Assembly: GCA_038740345.1 (NCBI GenBank)
Contig: JAVYMA010000016.1
Coordinates: 1 to 39,228 of the forward strand
Source of the DNA: Methanomassiliicoccales archaeon
GTDB taxonomy: Archaea; Thermoplasmatota; Thermoplasmata; Methanomassiliicoccales; UBA472
Reading direction: 5' to 3'
DNA: 39,228 nucleotides
Shown piece after piece: positions 16,279 through 23,966 of this stretch. The notes under the pieces were generated by a model, which saw only the letters and a list, made by a program, of their open reading frames with translations, was not told the origin of the DNA and made no database searches. The position numbers and the translations under genes are program-made. Position 1 is the first letter of the stretch. Every line of letters starts with the position of its first letter.

Positions 16279-17663
16279 CGTTCAGCATCGAAAATAGAAA
16301 AAGCTTCTTGCTTCAGCAATTCTGATGGTGGATGTTCTCTAACGAAATCGGTGCTGTAATTTCCGCTGCGAAAAGCTTGAGTACGAACCACTAAGCGGTG
16401 ATATGGAATGGTGTTCTTGATACCGGTGAGAGTGTATCTATCCAAGGCTTCCTTGGCTCTGCGCAGCGCTTCTGATCGGTCTCGACCATGCACAATAAGC
16501 TTTGCCAGCATGGAATCATAATCAGCTGGTACTACATAACCTTCATAAGCATGTGAGTCTACGCGAATCCCTTCACCTGAGGGTTCAATATATTTCTCTA
16601 TCCTTCCAGGCGCGGGGAAGAAATTGTTGAAGGGGTTTTCAGCATTAATGCGGAACTCTATCGCTGCTCCCTTTGGCTTAGCCTGTAAAAGTTGCTCGCT
16701 CACATCACGATCCGAAGCGATCCTGAGTTGCATTTCTACTAAGTCTAAACCAGTGACCATTTCTGTTACTGGGTGTTCTACTTGAATGCGAGTATTGGCT
16801 TCCATGAAGTATAATTCGCCATTGTTGTCCATCAAAAACTCAAAAGTACAAAGGCTCTGATAACCTGCTTTTTCCAACGCCCTTTCTATGCGGGGAAAAA
16901 TTTCCTGGCGCATTTCATCCGTGACTGCGCATGATGGTGTCTCCTCCACCAGTTTTTGATTACGCCTCTGTATCGAGCATTCTCTTTCGCCTAGGCAATA
17001 CCCTCTAACCTTACTATCCCCTACCATCTGGAATTCAATATGCCTTGGTTTGATTACTTTTCTTTCCAAGAAGATTTTTGGGTCTTTGAATGCTTTATCG
17101 GCTTCGGCCTGTGCCGATTCGAATGCCTGTTCGATCTCTTCTTCTGACTCTACCACTCTCATGCCTCTTCCGCCACCGCCACCAGCAGCTTTGAGCATGA
17201 CGGGATAACCGATGCGCCTAGCCTCACGCTTTGCATCCTCTGCGTTCTCCAATGGCTTAAGTGTCCCTGGGGTGGTCTTTACACCACATTTTTCCATGAA
17301 CTCGCGGCCGTCAAGCTTGCTCCCGAGCAATGCCATGGCCTTGGCATTAGGGCCGATCCAAACAATACCTTCCTCTTCCACCCTTCGAGCAAATTCTGCC
17401 TTTTCCGAAAGAAAGCCATAGCCTGGGTGTATCGCGTCGACCTTCAATCTGTCTGCCACTTCTAGAATCGCGTCAATATCTAGGTATGGGATGATGCCTT
17501 TTTCAGAGTGTAGCTCTTCACTCTTATCAGCCACCATGACATGCTTGCAATGTCTATCATTCGGAGCGTAAATCGCTACGGTAGGAATATTAAGTCGCTT
17601 ACAAGTTCTCATAATGCGAATGGCGATCTCACCTCTGTTGGCTACGAGCAACCTTTTAAACAC
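16275..17663 (-). CDS. Biotin carboxylase subunit (pyruvate carboxylase A or acetyl-CoA carboxylase)
   Basis: ATP-grasp biotin carboxylase of 462 residues. The N-terminus MFKRLLVANRGEIAIRIMRTC, HPGYGFLSE, the Gly-rich lid AAGGGGGRGMR, CSIQRRNQKL, EFLMDNNGELYFMEANTRIQVEHPVTE and the C-terminal barrel PAPGRIEKY are all present. It carboxylates biotin on a carrier protein using bicarbonate and ATP. In methanogens a stand-alone subunit of this kind is pyruvate carboxylase subunit A (PycA). No carrier or transcarboxylase subunit is in the window, so the assignment stays open. The start is a GTG at 17663 with GAGGGAT upstream. The gene is followed upstream by a long AT-rich spacer. Confidence 0.9.
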   Translation of the reverse strand: MFKRLLVANRGEIAIRIMRTCKRLNIPTVAIYAPNDRHCKHVMVADKSEELHSEKGIIPYLDIDAILEVADRLKVDAIHPGYGFLSEKAEFARRVEEEGIVWIGPNAKAMALLGSKLDGREFMEKCGVKTTPGTLKPLENAEDAKREARRIGYPVMLKAAGGGGGRGMRVVESEEEIEQAFESAQAEADKAFKDPKIFLERKVIKPRHIEFQMVGDSKVRGYCLGERECSIQRRNQKLVEETPSCAVTDEMRQEIFPRIERALEKAGYQSLCTFEFLMDNNGELYFMEANTRIQVEHPVTEMVTGLDLVEMQLRIASDRDVSEQLLQAKPKGAAIEFRINAENPFNNFFPAPGRIEKYIEPSGEGIRVDSHAYEGYVVPADYDSMLAKLIVHGRDRSEALRRAKEALDRYTLTGIKNTIPYHRLVVRTQAFRSGNYSTDFVREHPPSELLKQEAFSIFDAER

Positions 17664-18128
17664 TTGCTATCCCTCTTTTTGACATTTCATGGCAAGATAT
17701 GACATGGCAGGATTTCACTCGGTAACAGGCCACTGTGCTTAAAGGTTTTGCCGATTTGACTTTTTACTATTTGGGGAGTTTTAAATGAATTAAAAATGGG
17801 CATTGTTTTACATCAATAGAATAACAAAAGGTTTAGAAAGAATCGAAAAAGGTAATCAGATCCCTTCGACTGGAAATAGAAGAAAAAAGCATGATGAAAA
17901 ATCCACATTATAAACTCTATCGATTTCTTCTAACAATTATAAAATTGTTCATGTCATCCAAATAACAAGTTCTATAGAAAAACTTTTTAAGATATAAATT
18001 AAAATATCATTATTAACTCATTAAAATTAATTTTATTGAATCATGAACGTGTTTAATTCTGCTTATCATTTTTGATAATCAAATCTCTTATTAATAAAAA
18101 TTCAACATGCGTTCCGAGCGTAGATTCG
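17664..18128. other. AT-rich intergenic region with two short palindromes
   Basis: About 465 bases with no credible gene on either strand, clearly richer in A+T than the flanks. It separates divergent genes, so it should hold the promoters of the biotin carboxylase and the response regulator. Two perfect inverted repeats stand out. One is AACAATT-ATAA-AATTGTT at 17932-17949; the other is TTATCA-TTTT-TGATAA at 18063-18078. A TATA-like TTATTAATAAAAAT (about 18085-18098) would start transcription a few bases before the ATG at 18129. Confidence 0.6.
18063..18078. promoter_or_regulatory. Palindrome upstream of the REC-PAS regulator
   Basis: TTATCA and TGATAA are perfect inverted 6-bp arms around TTTT, about 10 nt upstream of the presumed TATA element and 50 nt before the start codon. 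The position suits an operator or activator site; in such AT-rich DNA it could also be chance. Confidence 0.35.
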
Positions 18129-19259
18129 ATGGTGCGCGTTCTTTGCGTCGATGACGAGCAGGACGTTTTAGAACTGACGAAAGCATTTCTGGAGGAGAAA
18201 GGAAACGTTCAGGTCGTGACTTGCCTTTCAGCGATAGAAGCGTTAAGATTGCTGGAAACCACCGAATTTACCGCTATCATTTCAGATTATCAAATGCCAG
18301 AGATGGACGGTTTGAGCTTGCTAAAGGAAGTAAGGGAAAAGTGGCCCAATTTACCTTTCATCTTATTTACTGGGAGGGGAAGAGAGGAGGTGGCCATTGA
18401 CGCCTACAAAAACGGGGCCGACTCCTACGTCATGAAGGGTGGTGATGCGAGAGCACAGTACGAGATGTTAGCTCATGAACTTAATCTTGCGCTCGCCAAG
18501 AGGCATGCCGAGACAGAGTTACGAAAAAGATACAAAAGGTTTAACCTGTTCATGCAAAACATTTCTGATATAATATTTATGGTTTCGGCAACTGGGCGAA
18601 TCATCTATGTAAGCCCTGCAATCCTGTCAGTTCTAGGGTATTCGAGAAAAGAATTGGAGGGTATGGATCTAGAGGAAATCAGAAAGATGCTGCTTACCGG
18701 CTCCCCACACCATCAAAATGCGATGGAGCTTCTTCTAGAAGCTGAGCAAAATTGTGGCTCTTTTCTTAAAGCGAAAGCCAAGGACGGTTCAGTGCGGTTA
18801 TTCCATATAAAGACAAAAATCGTGGAAGAGTCGGAAGGGAAGATGTTTATAGCGATTGCCAAAGACATCACTCATATCACAACGGTAGAGAGCGAACTCA
18901 GGCTTAGGGACAACCTTTTTTCAACTCTTCTTGATTATATGCCTTTCCCCTCCGGTATTACCAGAGCAAAAGATGGAAGGATAATTCACGTTAATCGCAG
19001 TGTGGAAAATATCATGGGATATAGGAAAGAAGATGTAATCGGGAAGACGACGGTCGAGGTGGGACTATGGGATGCTGAGAAGAGGAGTCAAGTGTTATCG
19101 CAACTCCCGCCTGGCAAAATGATGAGGGGAGTGCAAATGGATTTGAGAATGGTAGACGGAAGCAGAGGCGTTTTTACAGTGGATATTATGAGAATAGCTA
19201 TGAATGATATGAAGGATGAACAATTTTTCTTTTTTATGATTAGATCTAGAGTATCCTAA
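18129..19259 (+). CDS. Response regulator with receiver and two PAS domains
   Basis: A 376-residue protein. Residues 1-115 form a receiver domain with acidic pocket DDE, phospho-acceptor D53 in ISDYQMPEMDG, T81 in FTGRG and K103 in VMKGG. Two PAS domains follow, about 135-255 (ISDIIFMVSATGRIIYVSP) and 265-376 (RAKDGRIIHVNRSVENIMG). There is no histidine kinase, DNA-binding or cyclase domain, so it receives a phosphoryl signal and probably passes it by protein contact. Such REC-PAS proteins are common in methanogens and related archaea. I use the ATG at 18129, where the domain normally begins. A TTG at 18072 would add 19 unrelated residues from AT-rich DNA. It stands alone on an AT-rich island upstream of the pilin-like genes, with oligo-T directly after the stop. 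Confidence 0.88.
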   Translation: MVRVLCVDDEQDVLELTKAFLEEKGNVQVVTCLSAIEALRLLETTEFTAIISDYQMPEMDGLSLLKEVREKWPNLPFILFTGRGREEVAIDAYKNGADSYVMKGGDARAQYEMLAHELNLALAKRHAETELRKRYKRFNLFMQNISDIIFMVSATGRIIYVSPAILSVLGYSRKELEGMDLEEIRKMLLTGSPHHQNAMELLLEAEQNCGSFLKAKAKDGSVRLFHIKTKIVEESEGKMFIAIAKDITHITTVESELRLRDNLFSTLLDYMPFPSGITRAKDGRIIHVNRSVENIMGYRKEDVIGKTTVEVGLWDAEKRSQVLSQLPPGKMMRGVQMDLRMVDGSRGVFTVDIMRIAMNDMKDEQFFFFMIRSRVS

Positions 19260-19261
19260 CG

Positions 19262-19267
19262 TTTTTT
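19262..19267 (+). terminator. Oligo-T terminator after the REC-PAS gene
   Basis: Six T residues directly follow the stop codon, within AT-rich sequence, matching the U-tract signals that archaeal RNA polymerase uses to stop. Confidence 0.45.
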
Positions 19268-19562
19268 ATAAATTGAAATTTAATTTATTATAATAGAATA
19301 ATTAATTTTTAATTAAAAATTTTGATTATATTTTTAATTATTTAAAATAAATAAATGAAATCTAAAATTGAATTCAATTGACTTTAATGTTTATCACTTT
19401 ATGGCAGACTTTCTTATGATTATACTTTTTGAAACATTAATTAAAAGAATCTATAACGAATCCTATTCCTTGTAAGTTTCAAAAATAGAGTCCAATAAGA
19501 CTTTCTTTACATTACGAAATATATATATATATAGAAGGAATAATTTTCATTCATTTCATTTC

Positions 19563-19570
19563 TATAAAAT
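19563..19570 (+). promoter_or_regulatory. TATA box of the pilin-like operon
   Basis: TATAAAAT is a near-consensus archaeal TATA element. Transcription is expected near 19593, giving a leader of about 50 nt before the first pilin-like gene and coinciding with the ATG of a 20-codon upstream frame. Confidence 0.5.
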
Positions 19571-19593
19571 ACTTCTAAAAATAAGGAAGTAAT

Positions 19594-19656
19594 ATGATTG
19601 TAATGGTATCACATAAGTCTGTATTTTTTCAGTCCATAAATCATGAAACAGATTGA
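19594..19656 (+). CDS. Possible 20-codon upstream ORF overlapping the first pilin-like gene
   Basis: ATG at 19594 opens a frame of 20 codons (begins MIVMVSHKS) that ends with TGA at 19654-19656, inside the start of the pilin-like gene in another frame. AAGGAAG stands just before it, while the pilin ATG at 19643 has no such site. The predicted transcription start also coincides with this ATG. It could control access to the downstream start by coupled termination and re-initiation, or be a chance frame. Confidence 0.3.
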   Translation: MIVMVSHKSVFFQSINHETD

Positions 19657-20122
19657 CAAAAACTTAGTGAAAGATAAGAGCGGCGGTATAGAGGGGCTCC
19701 CTCTACAGCTGCTTATAATGGTGCTAGTAGCCGGAATCGGATCTGCTATAATTGTAGGCTGGATGGGGGGGTTGGAGGCCCCACAGGCAATTGGGGCGAT
19801 ACATTCATCCGCTTCGGAAATCATCCTACAAGATGGAGATGGGGACGGTATTTATTCGGCAAAAGACCTGGAACTAATCATTACAGTTTTGGATCAAGAA
19901 GGAGATCCAGTAACCGGAGCGGCAGTTGTGATTGAAGGATGTGGCCTTAAAGAAAAGGATGGTCATGCCCCTCATGGTGTAACCGATAATGAAGGTAAGG
20001 TCCACTTCAAAGGACTAACCGCTTCTAGATATGGTAATTCGGTGGGTTTCATCACCATAACTGTGGCTAAAAGTGGAATGTCAGCTAGTAAAAGCATCAT
20101 GGTTCCAGTGGTGTGTACGTGA
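19643..20122 (+). CDS. Pilin-like secreted protein with Ca-loop and Ig-like domain
   Basis: A 159-residue protein whose N-terminus has a charged stretch (KQIDKNLVKDKSGG), then IEGLPLQLLIMVLVAGIGSAII, a hydrophobic helix like those of archaeal type IV pilins cut by a prepilin peptidase. After the helix comes DGDGDGIYSAKDLEL, a calcium-loop-like acidic repeat. A beta-sandwich follows (LIITVLDQEGDPVTGAAVVI to VHFKGLTASRYG), similar to bacterial Ig-like surface domains. It is probably exposed on the cell surface. It is the first of three overlapping genes; an in-frame stop six bases upstream fixes the ATG at 19643 as the earliest start. The exact cleavage site is not certain. Confidence 0.65.
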   Translation: MKQIDKNLVKDKSGGIEGLPLQLLIMVLVAGIGSAIIVGWMGGLEAPQAIGAIHSSASEIILQDGDGDGIYSAKDLELIITVLDQEGDPVTGAAVVIEGCGLKEKDGHAPHGVTDNEGKVHFKGLTASRYGNSVGFITITVAKSGMSASKSIMVPVVCT

Positions 20123-20589
20123 AACGCTCCTTAACGAGAAATAAAAAAGGTGTAGATGGCCTTCCTTTTAAATTACTGATTACGCTCTTAGTGGTAACGC
20201 TATCTTTTCCTGCAATGACCAGTGCCTTGGAGTATTTTTCCTATACTTCGAATTTATCTCTCGCCCTGAAGAGTGCTAACAGCATTTGGGAAGCTGGCGC
20301 TTCCGCATATATTGGTGGGAAAGGCAATATTCGAACAGTACATCTCCATCTTCCATCTAGCCTCTTAGCAATCAAATTAGGGGGAGGTGTGAATGATGCT
20401 GAGGCATACATCATCGAGGTACTTTGGAAAGGCGAGGTCGCAGCAACTGTAGTATTCGAAAGACCAAGTTTCAAACTGATAACTGAAATCGGCAATCGCA
20501 TCGAGCTACAAGGAGAAGCAACTTTGAGATTGACTTGCGTAGAAATAACGGACAAATCTGCCGTATTACTAGAGGTAATAAAATGTTAG
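20113..20589 (+). CDS. Pilin-like membrane-anchored or secreted protein
   Basis: A 158-residue protein with the same N-terminal plan as its neighbour: basic residues, then KKGVDGLPFKLLITLLVVTLSF, a single hydrophobic helix. The remainder is beta-rich (AYIGGKGNIRTVHLHLPSSL, IEVLWKGEVAATVVF) with no recognised enzyme motif. The shared G-(I/V)-(E/D)-G-L-P motif before the helix suggests a common processing or export signal. The start is GTG at 20113, or GTG at 20119 which overlaps the previous stop; both give the same mature protein. It is most likely a minor pilin or pilus-assembly partner. Confidence 0.6.
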   Translation: MYVKRSLTRNKKGVDGLPFKLLITLLVVTLSFPAMTSALEYFSYTSNLSLALKSANSIWEAGASAYIGGKGNIRTVHLHLPSSLLAIKLGGGVNDAEAYIIEVLWKGEVAATVVFERPSFKLITEIGNRIELQGEATLRLTCVEITDKSAVLLEVIKC

Positions 20590-21050
20590 AGTTTCTATTG
20601 TCACGGAGCGCGTTGGCAATCTGTGCGACATTGTTGATAGGAATCATTACTCCTATGTTTTCGAATACAATCCAATCATATTACGAGCAGGAGTGCCGCA
20701 ATTCTCTGAAGGAATTGGCAGCCGAAATAGAGCGAGCCAATTCTTCACCTTTTTGTTTAACTATCCAGTTAAATACAGATCGGGTGCTGATTGCAGAAAA
20801 TTCGTATCTACGTATAATGAATGGTAGTTTATGGCTGATCAAAGATGGAAATCATATAGCAGTGGAGATACCACAAGATATTGAATTATACGCTAAAAGT
20901 AAAAATGACATGAAAATTACCTCAACTCTGGAAGTACGCTCAAAAGATAAACTTATTATCGCAAGAATAGCAAGAGAAGAGCGGCTTCAAACCATCATCT
21001 ATTCGGAAAATTTTGATCCTAACTCTTTTATGATTTCAGCAAACCTTTGA
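20583..21050 (+). CDS. Pilin-like protein (third gene of the cluster)
   Basis: A 155-residue protein starting MLEFLLSRSALAICATLLIGIITPMFS, a single N-terminal hydrophobic helix after a very short basic segment. An alternating beta-type region without known motifs follows. The ATG at 20583 has GAGG 7 nt upstream and overlaps the stop of the previous gene by 7 nt, so I prefer it to a longer in-frame version starting at 20535. The helix lacks the GLP motif of the other two, so it may be an accessory pilin or membrane anchor. Its 3' end overlaps the convergent cysteine desulfurase gene by 52 nt. Confidence 0.6.
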   Translation: MLEFLLSRSALAICATLLIGIITPMFSNTIQSYYEQECRNSLKELAAEIERANSSPFCLTIQLNTDRVLIAENSYLRIMNGSLWLIKDGNHIAVEIPQDIELYAKSKNDMKITSTLEVRSKDKLIIARIAREERLQTIIYSENFDPNSFMISANL

Positions 21051-22210
21051 ATTTCCTTTTCATCATTATAAATATAAAAAGAGGCTCGAGCACACCCTTC
21101 CATTTTTCTTATAATAAAATATGGGTGGGCGCAGTGCATGCCAGACCTTATCATCACCTTTCCTACTTCATCTAATATTATTGCAACATCATGCGAGTTC
21201 ATTCCTTTGATATTGAACGAGAAGATGCTACCTCTTAATTTTGGATTTTTGGGGCCAAGAATGCTAAGACCCGGACAATCTGACAATAAAGAGGTAACTC
21301 TTGCATTCAAAGATTGAACATGCTCGTTCACTTCTTCCAATCCTAAATGAGTTAAATAATCAATAGCGGCTCCAGTGCCAATGATTCCTGAATAGTTCTG
21401 TAGCCCCGCCTCAAATCTGTCTGGAGGAGGTAACAGATCAGCGTGTTCGTAGGTTGTTAAACTGACTGCGCCACCTCCAGTAATGAGAGGTTTCAGGTCT
21501 TTCAGCAATTCCAACCTTCCGTAAAGCAATCCCATTCCCGAGGGACCGAGCATCTTATGCGCTGAGATAGCGTAGAAATCCGCACCAATGCGCTTCATAT
21601 CCAGAGGTTGATGAGAGGCTGCCTGAGCACCGTCGAAGATGACGACTGCACCATAATCATGAGCAATCTCCGCTACATCTTTAACAGGTATGCTAGTGCC
21701 AGTAATATTATTGGTGTGCACCATGCTTACTACTTTTACTTCCCTGTCCATTGCTTTTTTAAATTCCTCGATATCAAATATCTCAGATGGAGGCGTTCTC
21801 ACGAACCTCCTCCTTACTCCTTTCTCTCTTTGAAGACAGAGCCAAGGAACATGATTGCTGTTGTGTTCAATGTCAGTTGTGAGGATCACATCACCTTTTC
21901 GTAGTGAAAGGCCCCTAGCCACAAGATTTAGGGCCTCAGTGCAACTCTTGGTGAAAACGATCTCTTCTGGCGTTGAAGCGCCTAAAAAACGTGCCGCTTT
22001 GTCTCTAGCTTCATCAATCTCTATGGACACTTGGGTGGCGAAACGATGGATGCTTCTTCCTCCGCATGCCGGGAAGAGCTCATAATAGCGGGCCATGGCT
22101 TCCATTACCTTACGAGGTCGAAGCGTTTGGCAGGCGCTATCCATGTAGATAACATCGCCATTTTCAGACTGATATGTTGGGAAATCTTTTCGAATTCGAG
22201 TTACGTCCAT
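20999..22210 (-). CDS. sufS: Cysteine desulfurase, SufS/CsdA class (class II)
   Basis: PLP enzyme of 403 residues that takes sulfur from cysteine for Fe-S cluster and thio-cofactor synthesis. The PLP lysine is in YAISAHKMLGPSGMG. The active cysteine is in RSGMHCAHP, the RxGxHCA motif specific to class II enzymes. The N-terminus IRKDFPTYQ and the segment VSMVHTNNITGTSIPV also fit SufS. No SufBCD genes are visible here. It is divergent from the class I desulfurase at 22365, with the promoters of both in the 154-nt spacer. It is convergent with the pilin cluster, overlapping the last gene. Confidence 0.92.
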   Translation of the reverse strand: MDVTRIRKDFPTYQSENGDVIYMDSACQTLRPRKVMEAMARYYELFPACGGRSIHRFATQVSIEIDEARDKAARFLGASTPEEIVFTKSCTEALNLVARGLSLRKGDVILTTDIEHNSNHVPWLCLQREKGVRRRFVRTPPSEIFDIEEFKKAMDREVKVVSMVHTNNITGTSIPVKDVAEIAHDYGAVVIFDGAQAASHQPLDMKRIGADFYAISAHKMLGPSGMGLLYGRLELLKDLKPLITGGGAVSLTTYEHADLLPPPDRFEAGLQNYSGIIGTGAAIDYLTHLGLEEVNEHVQSLNARVTSLLSDCPGLSILGPKNPKLRGSIFSFNIKGMNSHDVAIILDEVGKVMIRSGMHCAHPYFIIRKMEGCARASFYIYNDEKEIQRFAEIIKELGSKFSE

Positions 22211-22364
22211 TTGCTCAAGGCAAATCCAATCGATTGCGCATATATCATCTTTATCAGCAATTATTTAGAATTGAAAAATATCAGAGCGAAAAAATGATTG
22301 GGCTGTTGAAAAAGGGTAGCTTGAAATATGGTTGAGCAGATATCAATTGTTAAGAGGAAAAGTC

Positions 22365-23537
22365 ATGGAAAGGGTGTATTTCGATAATAGCGCTACAACG
22401 CGTATTGATACAAGAGTTTTGGAGGAGATGTTGCCGTTTTTCGTGCATCGTTTCGGAAATGCTTCGAGCATGCACTACTTTGGTAGGGAAGCCTATGATG
22501 CTCTTGAGGTGGCTAGACAAAGGACGGCAAAGGCTATAGGAGCAACGAGTAGAGAGATAATTTTTACCTCTGGAGGAACAGAATCAGATAACCTTGCGCT
22601 TCAAGGAGTAGCCTTTGCAAATATGGAGAAAGGTAAGCACATCATTACCACATCATTCGAACATCATGCTGTCCTCCATACGTGCCATTTCTTAAGTGGC
22701 CAGGGATTCAGGATTACTTATCTTCCGGTGAGCAAAGAAGGCCTTGTGGATCCGGAGGACCTCAAGAAGACTATCGATAAGGAAACTATCCTCGTCTCAG
22801 TGATGTCTGCCAATAATGAGATAGGCACGATACAGCCTATAAGGGAGCTAGCAGCAATAGCCCATGAAGGTGGTGCTCTTTTCCACAGCGATGCTGTACA
22901 GTCGATAACCAAACTTCCATTGGATGTTGCGAAGGACAACATAGATCTCCTTTCCATCTCTGCCCATAAGTTCCATGGTCCGAAAGGGGTGGGCGCCCTC
23001 TATATTCGTAAAGGAGTGAAATTGCGACCTCTTGTATTTGGAGGTGGACAGGAGCGAGGATTAAGGTCGTCTACAGAAAATATCCCTGGAATCGTAGGAT
23101 TAGGAAAAGCTATGGAATTAGGAATGAAGGAGATGGAAGAAAGCGTGGACAAAATGACGTCCTTGAGGGACCGGCTCATCGAGGGAACCTTATCACGGGT
23201 AAATGGCTGCCATTTGAATGGCCATAGAACCAGACGTCTATGCAACAACGCCCATTTCCGCTTCGATATGGTTGAGGGAGAAGCGCTCGTTCTTAGCTTG
23301 GACATGAAAGGCTTCGCCGTTTCAACCGGTTCTGCTTGCTCTACCCGAAGTCCTGAGACCTCTCATGTTCTGAAGGCTATTGGATTAAGACCTGAGGAAG
23401 GTAGAGGATCGCTACGGGTTTCACTATCAAAGTTCAACACCACGGAAGAGGTGAATATGTTTTTAGAGAGCATAGGAGAGATCGTCGAGAGACTGAGGTC
23501 CATGGCTCCACGGGGGTTAGGTTCGGGGGAAACCTGA
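22365..23537 (+). CDS. iscS: Cysteine desulfurase, NifS/IscS class (class I)
   Basis: A 390-residue class I desulfurase, beginning MERVYFDNSATTRIDTRVL. The PLP lysine is in ISAHKFHGPKGVG, and the mobile-loop cysteine in STGSACSTRSPETSHVL. It supplies persulfide sulfur to the adjacent IscU-like scaffold. The ATG at 22365 is preceded by AGAGGAAAA; a TTG at 22332 would add 11 poorly conserved residues. Its stop overlaps the IscU start (TGATG), so the pair is translationally coupled. The C-terminal tail MAPRGLGSGET is short and probably disordered. Confidence 0.94.
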   Translation: MERVYFDNSATTRIDTRVLEEMLPFFVHRFGNASSMHYFGREAYDALEVARQRTAKAIGATSREIIFTSGGTESDNLALQGVAFANMEKGKHIITTSFEHHAVLHTCHFLSGQGFRITYLPVSKEGLVDPEDLKKTIDKETILVSVMSANNEIGTIQPIRELAAIAHEGGALFHSDAVQSITKLPLDVAKDNIDLLSISAHKFHGPKGVGALYIRKGVKLRPLVFGGGQERGLRSSTENIPGIVGLGKAMELGMKEMEESVDKMTSLRDRLIEGTLSRVNGCHLNGHRTRRLCNNAHFRFDMVEGEALVLSLDMKGFAVSTGSACSTRSPETSHVLKAIGLRPEEGRGSLRVSLSKFNTTEEVNMFLESIGEIVERLRSMAPRGLGSGET

Positions 23538-23917
23538 TGGGCTATACTCGCAAGGTGATGGAGCATTTTGCCAATCCAAAAAATGTAGGGGAGATGAAAG
23601 ATGCACATGGGGTTGGAAGATTTGGCAACACAGTGGATGGTGATGAAGTTGTAATTTATATCAAGGTGAAAAACGATTTTATCACCGATGTGAGCTTCAA
23701 AGTTTTCGGCTGTGTTGCTGCCATAGCTTCGGCAAGCGTGTTCACGGAGATGATCAAAGGAAAGAGACTTGAGGAGGCTATACAAATTACAAAAGAGGAT
23801 GTCTCAAGAGCTCTCGACGGCCTCCCCTCAGAGAAGATAGGCTGTTCTGTCATTGCTCCGGATGCCCTACGAGCCGCAGTAGATGATTATTTAAAAAAGC
23901 AAGGAAGAAAGAAATAG
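23537..23917 (+). CDS. iscU: IscU/NifU-type Fe-S scaffold with two altered ligand positions
   Basis: A 126-residue member of the IscU family, beginning MGYTRKVMEHFANPKNVGEM. Against canonical IscU the second and third cysteines are kept: C59 in FGCVAAIAS and C103 in KIGCSVIAPDA. The first cysteine of the GxxxCGD motif is Asp (D34 in VDGDEV) and the histidine before the third cysteine is Gly (G102). D36, the aspartate of the motif, remains. Cluster assembly would therefore use an altered coordination set. It is coupled to the class I desulfurase upstream, which supports a genuine role in Fe-S assembly. The 49-nt gap to pyrD leaves common transcription open. Confidence 0.88.
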   Translation: MGYTRKVMEHFANPKNVGEMKDAHGVGRFGNTVDGDEVVIYIKVKNDFITDVSFKVFGCVAAIASASVFTEMIKGKRLEEAIQITKEDVSRALDGLPSEKIGCSVIAPDALRAAVDDYLKKQGRKK

Positions 23918-23966
23918 GCAATGAATAGGATTCATTATTAGGAATGAGGTTCACCGCTACGAGAAG

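Larger units (their letters stand above)
19260..19642. other. AT-rich intergenic region with promoter and small upstream ORF
   Basis: About 380 bases, extremely AT-rich. It holds an oligo-T tract after the regulator stop (19262-19267), an 18-bp AT-only palindrome (19304-19321), an (AT)n tract at 19519-19533 and a good TATA element TATAAAAT at 19563-19570. A short reading frame of 20 codons starts at 19594. No longer coding frame with protein-like composition was seen. Confidence 0.6.

Noticed and set aside
19304-19321. 18-bp perfect palindrome made only of A and T
   Set aside because: In sequence this AT-rich such palindromes arise easily; I see no link to a gene beyond possible termination.
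19519-19533. (AT)n tract as the promoter of the pilin-like genes
   Set aside because: TATAAAAT at 19563-19570 is a better match and gives a shorter leader; the tract is more likely simple repeat.
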